Source: an uncultured Planctomycetaceae bacterium
Lineage (GTDB): Bacteria > Planctomycetota > Planctomycetia > Pirellulales > JACPPG01
Length of the DNA: 8,018 bases
Direction: 5' to 3'
Assembly: GCA_945957305.1 (NCBI GenBank)
Contig: CAMFLN010000106.1
Location: 1-8,018, forward strand
The stretch's first letter is position 1. Each line of letters starts with the position of its first letter. Shown piece by piece: positions 6,403 through 8,018 of this stretch. The notes under the pieces were generated by a model. That model was not told the DNA's origin and made no database searches. It was given only the letters and a program-made list of their open reading frames with translations. A program made the position numbers and the translations under genes.

Positions 6403-6796
6403 GAAGTGTTCCTTACGCTCTCTCAAAAGATGCAATGCTCAGAAGGCGAAACCCGGTCGGCGCATCCCGTTGCTCAACCTGCCACATTCGGGAATGAGTG
6501 CGCCACGGGGGAGATACTGATACTCGGTGGGCTGTACAGCGGGCCTCGACTCATTTGTCGGGCTTCGAGTGTAACATGAAAAGGAGCGGGTTGCTTTCCC
6601 CCTCCTTCGTGCGGTACCAAGGCGCTTCCGAGGGCCAGGGCCGGGCATTCTGGTCTCTGAAACATTCGTCCGTTGAAAACCGATCCGACGCAGTGGCCTT
6701 GAGTTACGCCCAAGAACGGTAGATCCAAGTAGATCCATCAGTCAGCGAATGAATCTCGTAGTCGATCGCTCCTCTTAGGGCACTAGAGTCAGTTTC
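6403..6796. other. Long divergent spacer without a convincing gene
   Basis: These 394 bases separate the divergent PEP-CTERM and Fpg-family genes and must contain promoters for both, though I cannot identify either from a consensus. Short open frames exist here, but they lack recognisable motifs and good ribosome sites. Visible small structures are GATACT twice in tandem (6513-6524), the 10-base palindrome GCTGTACAGC (6531-6540), an imperfect stem CTCGAC/GTCGGG (6545-6550 with 6557-6562), and GTAGATCCA repeated at a 10-base interval (6719-6727 and 6729-6737). No RNA gene or mobile-element end is recognisable. Confidence 0.6.
6410..6414 (-). promoter_or_regulatory. Shine-Dalgarno site that sets the PEP-CTERM gene start
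   Basis: AAGGA on the - strand lies seven bases before the ATG at 6400-6402. This places the start directly before the signal peptide and excludes the 11-residue extension from the upstream ATG at 6435. Confidence 0.75.
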
Positions 6797-7678
6797 ATGC
6801 CCGAATTGCCGGACATTGCCGTGTACCTCGACGCTCTGGAGCGCCGGATTGTGGGCGAGCGCCTGCAGCAGATTCGTGTGCAGAGTCCGTTTCTCCTACG
6901 GACCTTCGATCCCCCTTTGACGGCGGTCGCAGGGCACATCGTCAAAGAGCTGCGACGCATTGGCAAACGCATTGCCATCGGTTTCGAAAATGAACTGTGG
7001 GTGGTCCTGCACCTGATGATTGCCGGGCGGCTGCATTGGAAAGCACCGCACGCCAAACTGAGCGGCAAGTACAACCTGGCCGCATTCGATTTTCCTCAAG
7101 GATCTCTCGTTCTAACCGAGGCCGGTTCGAAACGCCGAGCCGCGCTGTACGTGATGCAAGGAGTGCAAGCGCTGTCGCAACTCGACCCGGGCGGTATTGA
7201 TGCGCTGTCGTCGACCATGGCGGAATTCGTCGCCGTGCTGCGCGCACACAATCACACGCTGAAGCGCGCGCTGACCGATCCCAAATTGTTCAGCGGGAGT
7301 GGCAACGCGTACTCGGACGAAATCTTGCATCGCGCGCGGCTGTCGCCGTTTGCGTTGACACAAAAGCTGTCGACAGATGACGCCCAGCGGTTGTATGACG
7401 GCACGCGCGAGGTGCTGCAGGAGTGGATCGAACGGTTGAAAACCGAAGCCGGAGACGACTTTCCCGAAAACGTCACCGCGTTTCGCCCCGAGATGGCCGT
7501 ACACGGCCGCTACGGCAAACCCTGTCCTATCTGCGGCGCGCCGGTGCAGCGGATTCGCTACGCCGACAATGAAACCAATTACTGTCCCGGGTGCCAAACC
7601 AAGGGGCAGATTCTGGCCGATCGTTCGCTGTCGCGCCTGCTCAAGGACGCGTGGCCCAAGCATCTGGACGAGTTGTAG
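6797..7678 (+). CDS. Fpg (MutM)/Nei-family DNA glycosylase, divergent clade
   Basis: This 293-residue cytosolic base-excision-repair enzyme would remove oxidised bases and cut the abasic site through an N-terminal proline Schiff base. The start MPELPD gives the catalytic Pro2 and Glu3, with Asp at position 6 where Fpg usually has Glu. Lys57 in [12 protein letters not shown] (72-79), [10 protein letters not shown] (167-176) with the conserved Asn170, and a C-terminal zinc finger (Cys243, Cys246, Cys263, Cys266) complete the fold. Two classical features are missing. The DPRRFG lesion-capping loop is replaced by [10 protein letters not shown] (107-116), and the finger arginine before T-x-Y-C is Asn258. 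About 27 residues rich in Leu/Arg/Lys follow the finger. From memory these traits recur in a widespread Fpg-like clade, so they are probably not damage. Substrate preference cannot be assumed to be 8-oxoguanine. No Shine-Dalgarno sequence is evident; the start is fixed by the essential MPE. Confidence 0.93.
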   Translation: MPELPDIAVYLDALERRIVGERLQQIRVQSPFLLRTFDPPLTAVAGHIVKELRRIGKRIAIGFENELWVVLHLMIAGRLHWKAPHAKLSGKYNLAAFDFPQGSLVLTEAGSKRRAALYVMQGVQALSQLDPGGIDALSSTMAEFVAVLRAHNHTLKRALTDPKLFSGSGNAYSDEILHRARLSPFALTQKLSTDDAQRLYDGTREVLQEWIERLKTEAGDDFPENVTAFRPEMAVHGRYGKPCPICGAPVQRIRYADNETNYCPGCQTKGQILADRSLSRLLKDAWPKHLDEL

Positions 7679-7727
7679 GCGAGCGGTTGGGTCGGTTTTC
7701 GCGGCTGCAATTCGTGGCCCGGCTTTG

Positions 7728-7733
7728 TATACT
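7728..7733 (+). promoter_or_regulatory. Candidate -10 promoter element for the DUF1501 gene
   Basis: TATACT matches five of six bases of the bacterial -10 consensus in the 98-base gap after the glycosylase gene, 43 bases before the next ATG. The best -35 at 17-base spacing is CTGCAA (7705-7710), which matches only three of six. The position would give a leader of about 35-40 bases containing the ribosome site. It suggests that the DUF1501 gene is transcribed independently. Confidence 0.4.
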
Positions 7734-7776
7734 GACGGGACCTGCCCCGCGACGCTCGCCCCCCTAAGAGGTCAGG

Positions 7777-8018
7777 ATGTTTCGCCTCACAGCCCACACG
7801 CCCGTCCGCCTGTGCGATCGGATCTCCCGTCGCGAAGTGCTGCGCGTTGGCGGATTGGGGACGTTGAGTCTGTCGCTCGCCGACTTGTTACAACAGCGCA
7901 CAGCGGCCGCTCCGTCAAGCACCGGAACCGCGCCGCTGGGCCGTGCGAAATCCTGCATCGTGCTTTTCCTGGTCGGCGGACCGCCGCAACATTCGACCTG
8001 GGATCCTAAGCCGAATGC
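7777..8018 (+). CDS. DUF1501 protein, Tat-exported (5' end only, cut by the window)
   Basis: The frame opens at ATG 7777, five bases after AAGAGG (7766-7771), and runs without a stop to the window end, giving 80 full codons. The N-terminus carries a twin-arginine signal, SRREVL (residues 17-22, Arg18-Arg19), followed by a hydrophobic stretch of Gly, Leu and Ser (24-38), so folded export by Tat is expected. After a linker of about 17 residues comes AKSCIVLFLVGGPPQHSTWD (57-76) and then PKPNA, the opening strand of DUF1501 proteins, which typically read AKSCI-LFL-GGPS-DTWDPKP. DUF1501 proteins belong to the alkaline-phosphatase/sulfatase-like fold group, are very abundant in planctomycetes, and often pair with DUF1549/DUF1553 cytochrome-like proteins. 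No function is proven. Typical members exceed 400 residues, so most of the gene lies outside. Confidence 0.9.
   Translation, partial: MFRLTAHTPVRLCDRISRREVLRVGGLGTLSLSLADLLQQRTAAAPSSTGTAPLGRAKSCIVLFLVGGPPQHSTWDPKPN

Noticed and set aside
6436..6738. Short open frames on both strands of the 394-base spacer (74-99 residues)
   Set aside because: They overlap one another, lack motifs and good ribosome sites, and have odd composition compared with the neighbouring genes.

Overview
The window looks like chromosomal DNA of a planctomycete, most likely a Pirellulales-type organism. The reasons are its high GC content and the families it carries together: a DUF1559 pseudopilin with the H-X9-DG C-terminus, a PEP-CTERM protein with a type I dockerin, a Tat-exported DUF1501 protein, and a secreted ceramidase-like protein. 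The assignment rests on remembered family distribution, not on a search. I see no rRNA, tRNA, CRISPR array, transposase or phage gene.

Layout. Bases 1-86 are the end of an unidentified + strand gene that overlaps coaC by four bases. coaC (83-637) and coaB (652-1284) follow as separate genes and carry out the two consecutive steps that make 4'-phosphopantetheine for coenzyme A. A convergent spacer (1285-1430) holds several hairpins. Next is a - strand gene for an exported protein with two VOC (glyoxalase-fold) domains (1431-2333). A divergent spacer (2334-2587) separates it from a + strand gene for an exported neutral/alkaline-ceramidase-like hydrolase (2588-3988). Two - strand genes come next, transcribed in the order PEP-CTERM/dockerin protein (6402-5104) then DUF1559 pseudopilin-like protein (5055-4060), probably as one unit. 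A 394-base spacer (6403-6796) has no convincing gene. It is followed by an Fpg/Nei-family DNA glycosylase (6797-7678) and the first 80 codons of a Tat-exported DUF1501 protein (7777 to the window end).

How the genes work together. Only coaC-coaB form a clear pathway unit. Five of the eight identifiable products carry export signals (Sec, Tat, prepilin or PEP-CTERM), which fits the elaborate cell envelope of planctomycetes, but their substrates cannot be read from sequence. Start codons were moved inward from the longest open frames for the VOC, ceramidase-like and PEP-CTERM genes, because each internal ATG has a well-spaced Shine-Dalgarno sequence and begins a signal peptide.

I found no convincing new multi-gene system. 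The points most worth a second look are the ceramidase-like protein without the family's nucleophilic serine, the Fpg relative lacking the usual lesion-capping loop and zinc-finger arginine, the divergent pair of secreted enzymes, and a perfect 8-bp hairpin in the leader of the ceramidase-like gene.
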